Below are positions 34,276 to 43,557 of a stretch of 64,000 nt of DNA, in pieces; within the stretch, counting starts at the first letter, position 1; the number at the start of each line of letters is the position of its first letter. Below the pieces are notes generated by a model. It was not told where the DNA came from, did not search any database, and worked only from the letters and a program-made list of their open reading frames with translations. The DNA comes from JAGNZR01 sp051646055 (GTDB lineage Bacteria > Fusobacteriota > Fusobacteriia > Fusobacteriales > Fusobacteriaceae), in contig JBOFCM010000055.1 in the NCBI GenBank assembly GCA_051646055.1, positions 10,231-74,230 on the forward strand. Reading direction: 5' to 3'. A program made the position numbers and the translations under genes.

Positions 34276-35238
34276 TTATTCTGATACTTTTATCTCACCC
34301 AGAATAATTTTGTTCTGTATATCTTCGAGCTTTTTCAAGTTTTCTGCTCCAATTATATCCCTAGTATAACTGAAATCTGTGAGAGATACTGCTTCCTCTT
34401 TAAGTCCCAATATCCTATATCCAGGTTGAAAACCAGATTTTTCAATATTATCTACAATGTTGTATATAGCATTATCTATCCTCACTCTTACAGAGGTTAA
34501 TATCGTTCCTGGAGCTTTTCCATCTTCATTCTCATCACAACCTATTGCAAAAAAATTTTTCTGTTTAGCAGTTTCAAAAATTCCAGCTCCACTGTTTTCA
34601 GCAATATGAAGTATTACGTCTGCTCCCCTTCCATTCATTATAAGAGCTATATTTTTCGCTGTAACCGGATCATTGAACGGATTCGAACTAGAAGTCGGCA
34701 TATATGTATTTATGACTTGTATTTCTGGATTCACATATTTAGCCCCCTGCCTGAATCCATTTACAAATCTGTTAAAGGATTTTGTATCCAAAGCTGGAAT
34801 AGTTCCAACTTTTTTTTCTTTACTCATAAATGCTGCAAGAGATCCTGCAAGAAATGATACTTCATGCTCTGCAAAATCTACAGTAACTGTGTTTGGAATC
34901 TCATTTATAGCTCCAACTACCGCATATTTCTGCTCAGGAAAAATTTTCTGAACTGCCTGTACATCTTCAGCTACCTCGGTCCCCATCCCTATTATCAAAT
35001 CAAAATCCCCACCTGAAAAATCTTTTAGAAATTGACTATTCTCTGCAGAATTATTGGGTTCTACATACTTAAAATCTTTTATTTTTCCATCATTTTTAAG
35101 TTTTACCAATGCCTTATAAGCCATCTTATTAAATCCACTTCCCAGCCCGCCAGCAGACATAACAAGACCTACCTTATCAATATTTTCTCCAAATACTACA
35201 AAAGAAAGCAACAATAATCCTACAAATATTTTTTTCAT
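34276..35238 (-). CDS. BMP/PnrA-family periplasmic binding protein
   Basis: A 320-residue basic-membrane-protein-type receptor (VMSAGGLGSGFNKMAYKAL at the N-terminus, VGTIPALDTKSFNRFVNGF inside). The ATG at 35238 has GGGGG ahead and starts a clean signal peptide with cleavage near VFG. Unusually there is no lipobox Cys, so it should be soluble in the periplasm. BMP proteins bind nucleosides in PnrA/Med relatives; here no permease or ATPase is next to it, so its partner must be elsewhere. Confidence 0.85.
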   Translation of the reverse strand: MKKIFVGLLLLSFVVFGENIDKVGLVMSAGGLGSGFNKMAYKALVKLKNDGKIKDFKYVEPNNSAENSQFLKDFSGGDFDLIIGMGTEVAEDVQAVQKIFPEQKYAVVGAINEIPNTVTVDFAEHEVSFLAGSLAAFMSKEKKVGTIPALDTKSFNRFVNGFRQGAKYVNPEIQVINTYMPTSSSNPFNDPVTAKNIALIMNGRGADVILHIAENSGAGIFETAKQKNFFAIGCDENEDGKAPGTILTSVRVRIDNAIYNIVDNIEKSGFQPGYRILGLKEEAVSLTDFSYTRDIIGAENLKKLEDIQNKIILGEIKVSE

Positions 35239-35266
35239 TTTTCCCCCTATCTCTATAATAATTTCT

Positions 35267-35295
35267 ATTCTACTTTTTTTGCTCGTATAAGTCAA
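35267..35295 (-). promoter_or_regulatory. Strong promoter of the BMP-family gene
   Basis: Minus strand TTGACT (35295-35290), 17-bp spacer, TAGAAT (35272-35267). The -35 directly abuts the hairpin at 35296. Confidence 0.75.
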
Positions 35296-35318
35296 GAGGA
35301 GGAGATAATCTCCTCCTC
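35296..35318 (-). terminator. Hairpin after formate/nitrite channel gene
   Basis: Perfect 10-bp stem GAGGAGGAGA / TCTCCTCCTC with a 3-nt loop. No T-run follows on the minus strand, so it may be a weak terminator or an insulating structure between focA-like transcription and the BMP promoter. Confidence 0.5.
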
Positions 35319-35327
35319 CTCTGTATA

Positions 35328-36095
35328 TTAATGTTTATTTTTAGTTATATGATATATTCCACCATAAATCATAGGTAGGAAAAGTCCACCTGAAAGGAAA
35401 TTTCCAATAGTTACTGGTATAAAGTTTTTCACAATAGCATCCATTATGTTATACGACTCTGGAGCCAAGAATTTAGCAAGTGATAGGTAAGTCATATTAG
35501 CAACCACGTGCTCAAATCCTAAGTATGCAAATATCATAACAGGGAAGAAGCATGAAAGTATTTTTCCAGTTGCATCTTTAGCAGTATATGACTTCCAAAC
35601 TGCTGCTGCAACCAGTACATTACACAGGAATCCACTAGCTACTGCTGCATAGAAAGGGAATGATACTTTTTTCTGTGCCAGTGCCACTACTGTAGCTATT
35701 GAATTAGCATCAAAAACTTTTGCATTAGCCATTAAGAAAGCTGCAAATACAGATCCCACAAGGTTTCCTAACCATACAAATGCAAGGTCCTTCATAAAGG
35801 CTTTTAAAGTTATCTGCTTATTGAGATAAGCCATTCCCACAAGACAGTTTCCTGTAAATAGTGCTCCTCCAACTAAAATTACAAACATGATTCCCACTGG
35901 GAACATTACCGCTCCAACGAATTTACCCATTGGTCCTAAAGCTGTTATAGCCATAATACTTCCTAAACACCCAAAAGATACAAATAGTCCTCCCATAAGA
36001 CCTAAAAGAAATGTTTTGAAAGCAGGATAACCGGCTTTTTGGATTCCAACTCCAATTGTAAACTCAGTTGCTTCTGTTAAATTTAACGGTTTCAT
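35328..36095 (-). CDS. Formate/nitrite transporter (FNT) family channel
   Basis: Integral membrane protein of 255 residues with six hydrophobic segments; FNT-type motifs are GGLFVSFGCLGSI in helix 2, LFTGNCLVGMAY and GNLVGSVFAAFL. FocA-type members move formate and NirC-type nitrite. In an anaerobic fermenter formate is the more likely substrate, but sequence alone does not settle it. AGGAGG precedes the ATG. Single-gene unit. Confidence 0.9.
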   Translation of the reverse strand: MKPLNLTEATEFTIGVGIQKAGYPAFKTFLLGLMGGLFVSFGCLGSIMAITALGPMGKFVGAVMFPVGIMFVILVGGALFTGNCLVGMAYLNKQITLKAFMKDLAFVWLGNLVGSVFAAFLMANAKVFDANSIATVVALAQKKVSFPFYAAVASGFLCNVLVAAAVWKSYTAKDATGKILSCFFPVMIFAYLGFEHVVANMTYLSLAKFLAPESYNIMDAIVKNFIPVTIGNFLSGGLFLPMIYGGIYHITKNKH

Positions 36096-36217
36096 TTTTC
36101 CTCCTCTAATTTTATTTTTTTTAATTTTCTCACAAAAATTATTATATCATATTTTTTAAATTACGTACAGTATTTATTAATAAATTGTTAAATGTCCCTT
36201 AATTTTAATAAGATTTT

Positions 36218-37699
36218 TTAATAGTCATAAAAATAACTACCACCTATAAATTCTTTAAGTATGGAAACATCTGGAACATATTTGGAATCTACATCTGCAA
36301 AACAGTATAAAAATCTCATAAGCCTTGTAGCCTCATCATAATACTTGCTCTCTATACCAATTTTTATAAGTTCATTCATGGCGTAATGCTTTAAAACTCC
36401 CAGCTCATATACCAGGTTTGAATCAAACATTACATCTGCCTCCTCCTGATATTGAAATATGTTTTTTTCCTCTCCAGCTCTTACAGAACTCCACATAGAT
36501 AGTGTCTTTTCTGCATTCGTTCCTCGCGATAGGCTGTCTCTTACTATTCGCCTTATCTTTCGGACTTCATTTGTAGGTATTCTATTGTGCTTATCTATGT
36601 TTAACTGTGTCAGACAACTCACATAAATTTTAAATTTGTTTTTTCTCTCAATATTCTCTGTAAGACGTTCATTCAGCCCATGTATTCCCTCAATTATTAT
36701 TATACCATTCTGCGGTACTCTCACCGCTTTCCTCTCTTTTCTTCTCTCTCCTGTATAAAAATCATACTCAGGTACCAAAGCTTCTTTCCCAACTATAAGA
36801 TCCTTCAAATTTTCGTTGAGAAGTTCCAAATCTAATGCTTCTATCTCTTCGTAATCTTTCTCACCTAGACAGTTTAGGGGGACTCTACATCTATCTATAT
36901 AATAGTCATCTAGAGATATCATCACTGGAAATATTCCCCTGCTCTTCAGATGTAGAGTGAGCCTTTTACTGAAAGTGGTTTTCCCTGAAGATGTGGGCCC
37001 TGCTACAGTTACAAGTTTTATATCATTATTTGCCAAAATACTGCTCGCTATCTCTCCTAATCTGACCTCATGGAGAGTCTCATTTATTCTTATGAGTTCA
37101 CGAATCTCTCCTCCAAGGACTTTTTCATTGAGACTTCCTATGTAGGAAACATCCATAATTTTCTCCCACTCTCCTACATTTTTTAAGATATTCCATAATT
37201 TAGGAGAATCGACAAATTCTGGTATTTCATTTGGCTTCTCTTCCGTGGGATATCTTAGAATAAAACCTCCTCGATAGTATACCAAATCATAAAGGTATAT
37301 ATATGAGGTGTCTGCATAAAGTATTTCGTAAAAATAGTCGTGGTATCCTTCCAACTCATACTCATTTATAGGTATCCATCCTGTACTTTGGATGGTTCTT
37401 ACTATATCCTCTCTAGTAATATTTTTAGCTTTTCTTCTCAAGTTCTCTACATTTGAAGTTATAAGATTTATAGTATAACCCCTCTCTATAATCTCATCCA
37501 TTCTTTTCTTTATAAGATATATATCTTTTTCTGAAAGTTCTTCAGCTTTCTCCATCTCTCCATACAATCCCTTACAGAAAGTATGATTTATATCTACACA
37601 GGCCTCTGGAAAAATATCATGTACGGCTTTAAGAAAAATTATTTTTAATGTAGTATAATACCTTCTTTCGTGAAAAATTTCTCTACTCTGTTCTCCCAT
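36218..37699 (-). CDS. Uridine-kinase-like protein with N-terminal tRNA-synthetase-like domain
   Basis: About 493 residues. The N-terminal half (FPEACVDINHTFCKGLYGEM, then an ITREDI region) resembles the second additional domain of threonyl-tRNA synthetase; the C-terminal half is a uridine/phosphoribulokinase-type P-loop kinase (AGPTSSGKTTFSKRL, SLDDYYIDR, PNGIIIIEGIHGLNE). This fusion is known in many anaerobes but its substrate is not established. The ATG at 37699 was chosen because the ATG at 37714 is within the GGAGGAG ribosome site. Confidence 0.83.
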   Translation of the reverse strand: MGEQSREIFHERRYYTTLKIIFLKAVHDIFPEACVDINHTFCKGLYGEMEKAEELSEKDIYLIKKRMDEIIERGYTINLITSNVENLRRKAKNITREDIVRTIQSTGWIPINEYELEGYHDYFYEILYADTSYIYLYDLVYYRGGFILRYPTEEKPNEIPEFVDSPKLWNILKNVGEWEKIMDVSYIGSLNEKVLGGEIRELIRINETLHEVRLGEIASSILANNDIKLVTVAGPTSSGKTTFSKRLTLHLKSRGIFPVMISLDDYYIDRCRVPLNCLGEKDYEEIEALDLELLNENLKDLIVGKEALVPEYDFYTGERRKERKAVRVPQNGIIIIEGIHGLNERLTENIERKNKFKIYVSCLTQLNIDKHNRIPTNEVRKIRRIVRDSLSRGTNAEKTLSMWSSVRAGEEKNIFQYQEEADVMFDSNLVYELGVLKHYAMNELIKIGIESKYYDEATRLMRFLYCFADVDSKYVPDVSILKEFIGGSYFYDY

Positions 37700-37771
37700 T
37701 TTTCTCTCCTCCATATTTTTACTCTGTTCTATATTTTCTTTAAATTCATCTTTATTCCTTTATTAAAAATG

Positions 37772-37797
37772 AAAAAAAGAGAGTCAAACTCTCTTTT
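37772..37797 (-). terminator. Terminator of the oligopeptide transporter operon
   Basis: Stem AAAAGAGAGT / ACTCTCTTTT with a CAA loop and a T-run on the minus strand, just after the oppF stop. Confidence 0.9.
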
Positions 37798-37803
37798 AAA
37801 CTA

Positions 37804-38763
37804 TTATCTATTAAGTTCAAGTGCCTTCCAACACGAGTAAAAGTGGTCTCCGTTCTGAACCTCTAATTTTTGTGGTTCATGGCATTTATCTTCTGCATAT
37901 GGACATCTCTTTGCAAATCTGCATCCAGGATCTGGATTTATAGGAGATGAGATTTCTCCCTGAAGCATTACTCTATTCATCTTATGTTTTAAGCTCGGCA
38001 CAGGTATTGCCGATAGCAGAGCTTGTGTATAAGGATGAGTAGGATTTTTAAATAATTTATCTGAAGGAGCTTTCTCAACCAGCTGTCCAAGATACATAAC
38101 TGCTATATCATCCGAGAAATGTTTTACAACAGAAAGATCATGGGTAATAAACAGATATGTTAGTCCAAGTTCTTTTTGAAGATCTTGCATCAAGTTTAAA
38201 ACCTGTGCTTGGATAGAAACATCCAGTGCAGATACTGGCTCGTCACAAACTATGAATTTAGGGTTTAGTGCAAGTGCTCTTGCTATACCTATTCTCTGCC
38301 TTCTACCTCCATCTAGTTCGTGAGGATATGTGTTCATAAGTCTGTCTGTAAGACCAACTGTTTTCATAAGCTCTCTTACTCTGGCTTCAAGTTCCTCTTT
38401 ATTTTTTGTTTTTTTATGAATGATAAGTGGCTCAGCTATAATCTCACTTACAGTCATTCTTGGGTTTAGGGATGCGAATGGATCTTGAAATATTATTTGC
38501 ATCTCTTCTCTTAAATTTATCATTTCACTCTTAGAATATTCTCTGATATTTTTTCCTTCAAAGAATATCTCACCATCTGTTGCTTCAAGAAGTCTCAGTA
38601 TTACTCTTCCTGTGGTAGATTTTCCACATCCTGATTCTCCAACTACTCCAAGAGTCTTCCCTCTCTCAATAGCGAAGTTAACTCCGTCCACTGCATGCAG
38701 AGACCCTTTCGGCGTATTAAAATATTTCTTGAGGTTTTTTACCTCTAAAATTACATCTGACAT
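37804..38763 (-). CDS. oppF: Oligopeptide/dipeptide ABC transporter ATPase (OppF/DppF)
   Basis: Second ATPase of the peptide importer, 319 residues. Walker A GESGCGKSTTGR, Walker B FIVCDEPVSALD and the C-terminal cysteine-rich domain (GCRFAKRCPYAEDKC) are intact. The signature reads LDGGRRQR instead of LSGGQxQR, a variant that also occurs in other OppF proteins. Last gene of the operon, followed by a strong terminator. Confidence 0.93.
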   Translation of the reverse strand: MSDVILEVKNLKKYFNTPKGSLHAVDGVNFAIERGKTLGVVGESGCGKSTTGRVILRLLEATDGEIFFEGKNIREYSKSEMINLREEMQIIFQDPFASLNPRMTVSEIIAEPLIIHKKTKNKEELEARVRELMKTVGLTDRLMNTYPHELDGGRRQRIGIARALALNPKFIVCDEPVSALDVSIQAQVLNLMQDLQKELGLTYLFITHDLSVVKHFSDDIAVMYLGQLVEKAPSDKLFKNPTHPYTQALLSAIPVPSLKHKMNRVMLQGEISSPINPDPGCRFAKRCPYAEDKCHEPQKLEVQNGDHFYSCWKALELNR

Positions 38764-38779
38764 TGTTCCCCTCCTATTG

Positions 38780-39769
38780 CTATTTAACTACTGGTCCATC
38801 TGCCAGTCCTTGATATGCTAGACATTTTACTATATGTCCATTTCCAACATCAGTTGCTGTTGGGATTTTAGTTGAACACATCTCTACTGCATTTGGACAT
38901 CTAGGATGAAATTTACATCCCGATGGAAGATTTGTAGGATCTGGCATAAGACCCATTATAGGTTTTAATCTATCACATTCCTCATCTAGATTAGGAATAG
39001 ATCCGAATAGCCCATGAGTATATGGATGTTTCGGTGTTTCAAACATATCTATTAGAGTTCCTGTCTCTATAATCTCCCCAGCATACATAATCGCTACTTT
39101 ATCACAAACCTGAGCAACTACCCCAAGATCGTGGGTAATCAGCATCATCGCTGTCTTAAATTTTTCTTTAAGATCGTTCATAAGATCTAGAACCTGAGCC
39201 TGGATAGTAACATCCAGTGCTGTTGTCGGCTCATCTGCTATCAGGAGTTTTGGATTACAAGCTAGAGATATTGCTATTACAACTCTCTGTTTCATTCCTC
39301 CAGAAAACTGATGTGGGAAATCATTTACTCTGGCCGCTGGAATTCCAACTAGCTCAAGCATTTCCCCAGCTTTTTTCATCGATCCCTCTTTACCTAATTT
39401 TTCATGAATTTCTACAACCTCTGCAATCTGTTCTCCTACAGTCATAACAGGATTTAAAGATGTCATAGGATCCTGGAAAATCATTGAAATTTTACTTCCT
39501 CTAATCTTTCTCATCTCATCTTCTGACATTTCAAGAATATTTTTATCTTCGAAGTTTATCTCTCCTCCCATTATTTTTCCTGGAGGATTCGGAATAAGTC
39601 TCATTATTCCCAGTGCTGTCGTTGTCTTTCCAGCTCCTGTTTCTCCAACCAGCCCAAGAGTTTCTCCCTCATTTAAAGTGATGTTAATCTCATTAACCGC
39701 ATCTACAACTTCATCTTCAGTTATATATTTTATCGTAAGGTTTTTTATTTCTAATAATTTCTTATTCAT
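38780..39769 (-). CDS. oppD: Oligopeptide/dipeptide ABC transporter ATPase (OppD/DppD)
   Basis: First ATPase of the importer, 329 residues: GETGAGKTT, FSGGMKQRVVIAI, LLIADEPTTALD, and a C-terminal peptide-transporter domain with CKFHPRCPNAVEMC, which in this subfamily can bind an iron-sulfur cluster. It pairs with OppF downstream (16-bp gap). Confidence 0.93.
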   Translation of the reverse strand: MNKKLLEIKNLTIKYITEDEVVDAVNEINITLNEGETLGLVGETGAGKTTTALGIMRLIPNPPGKIMGGEINFEDKNILEMSEDEMRKIRGSKISMIFQDPMTSLNPVMTVGEQIAEVVEIHEKLGKEGSMKKAGEMLELVGIPAARVNDFPHQFSGGMKQRVVIAISLACNPKLLIADEPTTALDVTIQAQVLDLMNDLKEKFKTAMMLITHDLGVVAQVCDKVAIMYAGEIIETGTLIDMFETPKHPYTHGLFGSIPNLDEECDRLKPIMGLMPDPTNLPSGCKFHPRCPNAVEMCSTKIPTATDVGNGHIVKCLAYQGLADGPVVK

Positions 39770-39790
39770 AGCTCCATTGTCCTCCTATAA

Positions 39791-40687
39791 TTAGTGCTTC
39801 AATCTTGGATCCAGTGCATCTCTAAGCCCATCTCCAAGAAGGTTAAGTGAAAGAATTGTTATCATTATTGCTACACCTGGGAACGTAGTTACCCACCAAG
39901 CATATCTCAGGTATTGTCTTCCACCAGAAAGCATCGATCCCCATTCAGGAGCTGGAGGTTGTATTCCCAGTCCGATAAAACTTAGTCCTGCCGTAGAAAG
40001 AATTGCTCCTGCAACTCCAAGTGTCCCTTGAACTATTACCGGGGCAAGAGAGTTTGGAATTATGTGTCTAAATATTATTCTCATTTCTGAAGCACCTATA
40101 GCCTTAGCAGCTTCAACAAACTCCTGATCTCTTATAGAGAGTACCGATGCTCTTACTATTCTAGCATAACTTGGAACTGAGGATATTGAAATTGAAATCA
40201 TCAAGTTCATTAAATTTGGTCCAAGAGCTGAAACTATAGCTATCGCAAGAAGTATGCTCGGAACTGCAAGGAATATATCCATTATTCTCATTATTACATT
40301 ATCTAATTTTCCACCGTAGAATCCTGCAAGAGCTCCTAAAGTTCCTCCTACTATGATTGACATTCCCACAGCAAGAACTCCAACTTTAAGGGATACCCTA
40401 GCTCCGTGAATAAGTCTTGCAAATATATCTCTACCGAACTCATCTGTTCCCAGCCAGTGTTCTGCCGACGGAGGTTGTAGTCTCATTCTAAGATTTTGTT
40501 TTATTACTACATTGTCGTAATTTGCGATAACATCTGCAAACAGTGCCACTAATATAAAAGTAACCAGTAACCCTAATCCTAAAAGAGCCATTTTATTTTT
40601 CTTAAGCCTTCTCCAAACTTCTGCCCATTGACTTCTTTTTTTACTGTTGGCAGCAGCTTCAACTTTAATATTGTTATTAGCTGACAT
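39791..40687 (-). CDS. oppC: Oligopeptide/dipeptide ABC transporter permease (OppC/DppC)
   Basis: A 298-residue inner-membrane permease with a cytoplasmic N-terminal leader, the OppC N-terminal helix and EAA loop QEFVEAAKAIGASEMRIIFRH. LRMRLQPPSAEHWLGTDEFGRD is the typical DppC stretch before the core. It follows oppB by 11 bp. Confidence 0.93.
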   Translation of the reverse strand: MSANNNIKVEAAANSKKRSQWAEVWRRLKKNKMALLGLGLLVTFILVALFADVIANYDNVVIKQNLRMRLQPPSAEHWLGTDEFGRDIFARLIHGARVSLKVGVLAVGMSIIVGGTLGALAGFYGGKLDNVIMRIMDIFLAVPSILLAIAIVSALGPNLMNLMISISISSVPSYARIVRASVLSIRDQEFVEAAKAIGASEMRIIFRHIIPNSLAPVIVQGTLGVAGAILSTAGLSFIGLGIQPPAPEWGSMLSGGRQYLRYAWWVTTFPGVAIMITILSLNLLGDGLRDALDPRLKH

Positions 40688-40698
40688 TTTATCTCCCC

Positions 40699-41625
40699 CT
40701 ATTTATACTGTGATTTAATTCTCGGATCAATATATGCATATAAAATATCCACAAGCAGATTCACAAATGAGAATGTTGTTGCCAGGAATACAACTGTAGC
40801 CAATACCGTCGGAGTATCCTTTTGTCTTATAGCATCAACCATCATTCTTCCTACACCCGGCCAAGAGTAAACTGATTCAGTCAGTACTGCTCCCCCAAGA
40901 AGTCCTCCAAATTGCAACCCAACTACTGTTACTACTGGAATAAGGGCATTCTTAAGAGCATGTTTCCGAATTACAACTTTTTCCAGAACTCCCTTTGCTC
41001 TGGCTGTCCTTATATAATCTTGTCTTATAACTTCAAGCATAGATGAACGAGTCATACGTGTAACTATCGCTGCAGCTCCAACCCCTAGAGTAAGAGCTGG
41101 AAGTATCACACTTTTCAAACTCTCAAATCCTCCTGAAGGAAGCAGTCTGAATTTTACAGAGAATGTTAAGATTAACATTAGTCCTAGCCAAAAATTTGGC
41201 ATTGAAACTCCTAACAGTGCTGCAACCATACTGAAACTGTCTATAAATGTGTATTGTTTCGTAGCTGAAATTATTCCTACTGGAATTCCTATAGATACTG
41301 AAATGACAACTCCTAGTGTAGCAAGAAGCAGGGTATTTGGGAATCTTTGGAAAATTTCTCTAAAAACTTCTCTTCCTGTCGTATAACTTGTTCCGAAGTT
41401 TCCAACAACCGCCTTTCTTATGAAGTTAAAATACTGGACAATAAATGGGTCATTTAACCCCATCTCATCCCTTAACTTCATAATCGCTTCTTTTGGAGCA
41501 CTTTCTCCTAGGATTAGCTGTGCTGGATCCCCTGGTGTCAATGAAAGGATTGTGAAGACCAGAAACGATACTCCTAAGAGAACAGGAATAAGCATTAATA
41601 ATCTCCTAAATATGTACTTGTGCAT
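40699..41625 (-). CDS. oppB: Oligopeptide/dipeptide ABC transporter permease (OppB/DppB)
   Basis: A 308-residue permease starting MHKYIFRRLLMLIPVLLGVS, the usual DppB N-terminus, with EAA-like loop RQDYIRTARAKGVLEKVVIRK. First gene of oppBCDF, with AGGAGG 5 nt before ATG and a near-consensus promoter about 65 bp upstream. No peptide-binding protein gene is in the operon or window, so the receptor must be encoded elsewhere. Confidence 0.93.
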   Translation of the reverse strand: MHKYIFRRLLMLIPVLLGVSFLVFTILSLTPGDPAQLILGESAPKEAIMKLRDEMGLNDPFIVQYFNFIRKAVVGNFGTSYTTGREVFREIFQRFPNTLLLATLGVVISVSIGIPVGIISATKQYTFIDSFSMVAALLGVSMPNFWLGLMLILTFSVKFRLLPSGGFESLKSVILPALTLGVGAAAIVTRMTRSSMLEVIRQDYIRTARAKGVLEKVVIRKHALKNALIPVVTVVGLQFGGLLGGAVLTESVYSWPGVGRMMVDAIRQKDTPTVLATVVFLATTFSFVNLLVDILYAYIDPRIKSQYK

Positions 41626-41687
41626 TTTTCTCCTCCTAACTTATTTAATTTTTATTTTTTGGTTTTTTTTAGCACTTTATGTCAATA

Positions 41688-41716
41688 ATAATACATCATA
41701 TATTCTAAGTTGTCAA
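41688..41716 (-). promoter_or_regulatory. Promoter of oppBCDF
   Basis: Minus strand TTGACA (41716-41711), 17-bp spacer, TATTAT (41693-41688), near consensus. Confidence 0.85.
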
Positions 41717-41995
41717 CTCATTATCAAAATTAATTATTTTTTAAAAAATTTTTTTTGATTTTTAGAAATTTTCCGTTTTTTTATCAAACAAATTAAATGT
41801 TAAAAATACCCTTTCAATAACCTTAGAGTAACACTGATTGCTCCGATTGTAAAATTAAAGGTTTATATAATCTCCATCACAATTTTAAAAGAAAGGTTTT
41901 TAAAAATTTTTCGGTATACCAAAAAGAAAAAGAAGGCTAGCCCTTTCGGTAAATTTTATTTTACCTTTCGGTCCTGCCTCCTCGTTCTATTTTAA
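41717..41995. other. Intergenic region between msmK and the opp promoter, no gene recognised
   Basis: Part of a 370-bp gene-free stretch. Near msmK the minus strand holds a small GGTAAA / TTTACC hairpin (about 41950-41964) and AAGGGCTAGCCTT followed by T-rich sequence (41925-41945), which probably form the msmK terminator. CTTTCGGT-like words occur three times between 41909 and 41972. GGTATACC, a perfect 8-bp palindrome, is at 41913-41920. The rest is AT-rich with nothing I can name. Confidence 0.5.
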
Positions 41996-43123
41996 TTAAA
42001 GTGTTATGTTGTTCTCAGTTTCATAATCAAATAGATGACACTTCTCTACATCAATGTGGAATTGACATATATCTCCATATTCTATTTTCTCAGCTTTTTC
42101 TACCGGAATTCTTGAACTATATTGGATGTTTCCAAGGCTAAAGTAAATGAACTCTTCGTTCCCCATCTGTTCAACAATATTTACTTTTCCAGTTACAAAG
42201 TTTAGACCTGTTTCAGGGTTTGTATTATGATTTCCAATATTTTCAGGTCTGATTCCAAACCACACTTTTTTACCTATATACCCCTGAACTTTTTCAGCTT
42301 TTTCAGCAGGAAGAATAACTTTGTTCTCGCTATTCAAAACTGCATACGTTGCTTTCTCATCTTTTTCTAAAGTTGCTTCAACTATATTCATAGCCGGAGA
42401 TCCTATAAACCCAGCTACAAACTTATTAGCCGGTTTATTATACAGATTCAGTGGTGTGTCAACCTGCATGATTTTTCCATAATTAAGTACGCAGATTCTA
42501 TCTCCCATTGTCATAGCCTCAACCTGATCATGGGTTACATATATCATCGTAGCAGTCTGACCTTCTTTTTTTAATTCTTTATGTAGCTGAGTAATTCTAA
42601 CACGCATCGAAACTCTCAGTTTTGCATCTAGATTTGATAAAGGCTCATCAAATAGGAATACTTCAGGTTTTCTAACTATCGCTCTTCCTACAGCTACCCT
42701 CTGTCTCTGTCCTCCAGACATCTCTTTTGGTTTTCTGTCCAAAAGTTCTGTTATTTCAAGCTTTTCTGCTGCATCACGAACTCTTGCATCTATTTCACTT
42801 TTATCAACTTTGGCCATTTTTAAACCGAAGGCCATATTCTCGTAAACTGTCATATGTGGGTATAATGCATAGTTTTGGAAAACCATTGCTATTCCTCTAT
42901 CCTTTGGAGGAAGATTGTTCACCATTTTATCCCCAATCCAGATTTCTCCTCCTGTAATCTCTTCAAGACCAGCTACCATCCTAAGTGTAGTTGATTTTGC
43001 ACACCCTGAAGGACCTACAAATACCATAAACTCTCCATCTTGAATCTCTAAGTCGACTCCATGAACCGCCTTAAATCCATTAGGATATTGTTTTTCCACT
43101 TTCTTTAAAATTACTTTTGCCAT
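41996..43123 (-). CDS. msmK: CUT1 sugar ABC transporter ATPase (MsmK/UgpC type)
   Basis: A 375-residue ATPase: Walker A GPSGCAKSTT (Ala where Gly is usual), MSGGQRQRVAVGRAI, VFLFDEPLSNLD and the switch His in YVTHDQVEAMT, with C-terminal TOBE domains (about 240 onward). MsmK/MsmX proteins energise several sugar importers at once. It is a lone gene, and the uronide importer at 14.6-16.4 kb lacks an ATPase, so it is the best candidate partner in this window. Confidence 0.92.
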   Translation of the reverse strand: MAKVILKKVEKQYPNGFKAVHGVDLEIQDGEFMVFVGPSGCAKSTTLRMVAGLEEITGGEIWIGDKMVNNLPPKDRGIAMVFQNYALYPHMTVYENMAFGLKMAKVDKSEIDARVRDAAEKLEITELLDRKPKEMSGGQRQRVAVGRAIVRKPEVFLFDEPLSNLDAKLRVSMRVRITQLHKELKKEGQTATMIYVTHDQVEAMTMGDRICVLNYGKIMQVDTPLNLYNKPANKFVAGFIGSPAMNIVEATLEKDEKATYAVLNSENKVILPAEKAEKVQGYIGKKVWFGIRPENIGNHNTNPETGLNFVTGKVNIVEQMGNEEFIYFSLGNIQYSSRIPVEKAEKIEYGDICQFHIDVEKCHLFDYETENNITL

Positions 43124-43165
43124 TATAATCTCCTTTACCGCCTAAGCGATGGCTTAATTTTATTC

Positions 43166-43216
43166 AACTTGTTTGCAAGTTAATCAGATTATATACAATT
43201 TAAACTTTTTTTACAA
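43166..43216 (-). promoter_or_regulatory. msmK promoter with operator-like inverted repeat
   Basis: Minus strand TTGTAA (43216-43211), 17-bp spacer, TATAAT (43193-43188). Directly downstream is AACTTGTTTGCAAGTT (43166-43181), a 6-bp inverted repeat with a 4-bp centre, placed where a repressor would block initiation. Confidence 0.7.
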
Positions 43217-43230
43217 GTTTTTTTTAAATA

Positions 43231-43259
43231 AAAAAAGAGATGGAAATTAATCCATCTCT
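43231..43259 (-). terminator. Terminator after rpsO
   Basis: Stem AGAGATGGA / TCCATCTCT, loop AATTAA, T-run on the minus strand. Confidence 0.92.
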
Positions 43260-43267
43260 CAGTTTTA

Positions 43268-43528
43268 TTATTTTCTAAGTCCTAACTTAGCAATAAGAGC
43301 TCTGTATCCATCAAGATCTTTCTTAGTTAGATAGTTAAGTAATCTCTTTCTTTGTCCTACCATTTTAAGAAGTCCTAATCTTGAGTGGTGATCCTTCTTA
43401 TGAGTTTTAAGGTGTCCAGTTAAGTGGTTGATTTTCTCTGTTAATAGAGCAACCTGTACCTCTGTACATCCTGTATCCGCTTCAGTTTTTCCAAACTCTC
43501 TGATTATTTCTGCTTTTGATTTCATCAT
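43268..43528 (-). CDS. rpsO: 30S ribosomal protein S15
   Basis: A small ribosomal subunit protein of 86 residues that binds the central domain of 16S rRNA. The family signature TGCTEVQVALLTEKINHLTGHLKTH and HHSRLGLLKMVGQRKRLLNYL are present. It is a single-gene unit with strong promoter, structured leader and terminator. AGGAGG lies before the ATG. The second Met may be the true first residue; the difference is one codon. Confidence 0.97.
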   Translation of the reverse strand: MMKSKAEIIREFGKTEADTGCTEVQVALLTEKINHLTGHLKTHKKDHHSRLGLLKMVGQRKRLLNYLTKKDLDGYRALIAKLGLRK

Positions 43529-43557
43529 AGTCGTGTTCCTCCTAATTCATTATTATC

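Noticed and set aside
38300..38330. LDGGRRQR signature of OppF as a broken ABC motif
   Set aside because: This variant is seen in other OppF proteins, and the other motifs are intact.
41913..41920. GGTATACC as a UxuR-type operator
   Set aside because: It is about 200 bp upstream of the opp promoter and after msmK, with no flanking symmetry beyond 8 bp.
41717..41995. Possible riboswitch between msmK and opp genes
   Set aside because: Small hairpins and repeated CTTTCGGT words are present but no known aptamer pattern; most structure is explained by a terminator for msmK.
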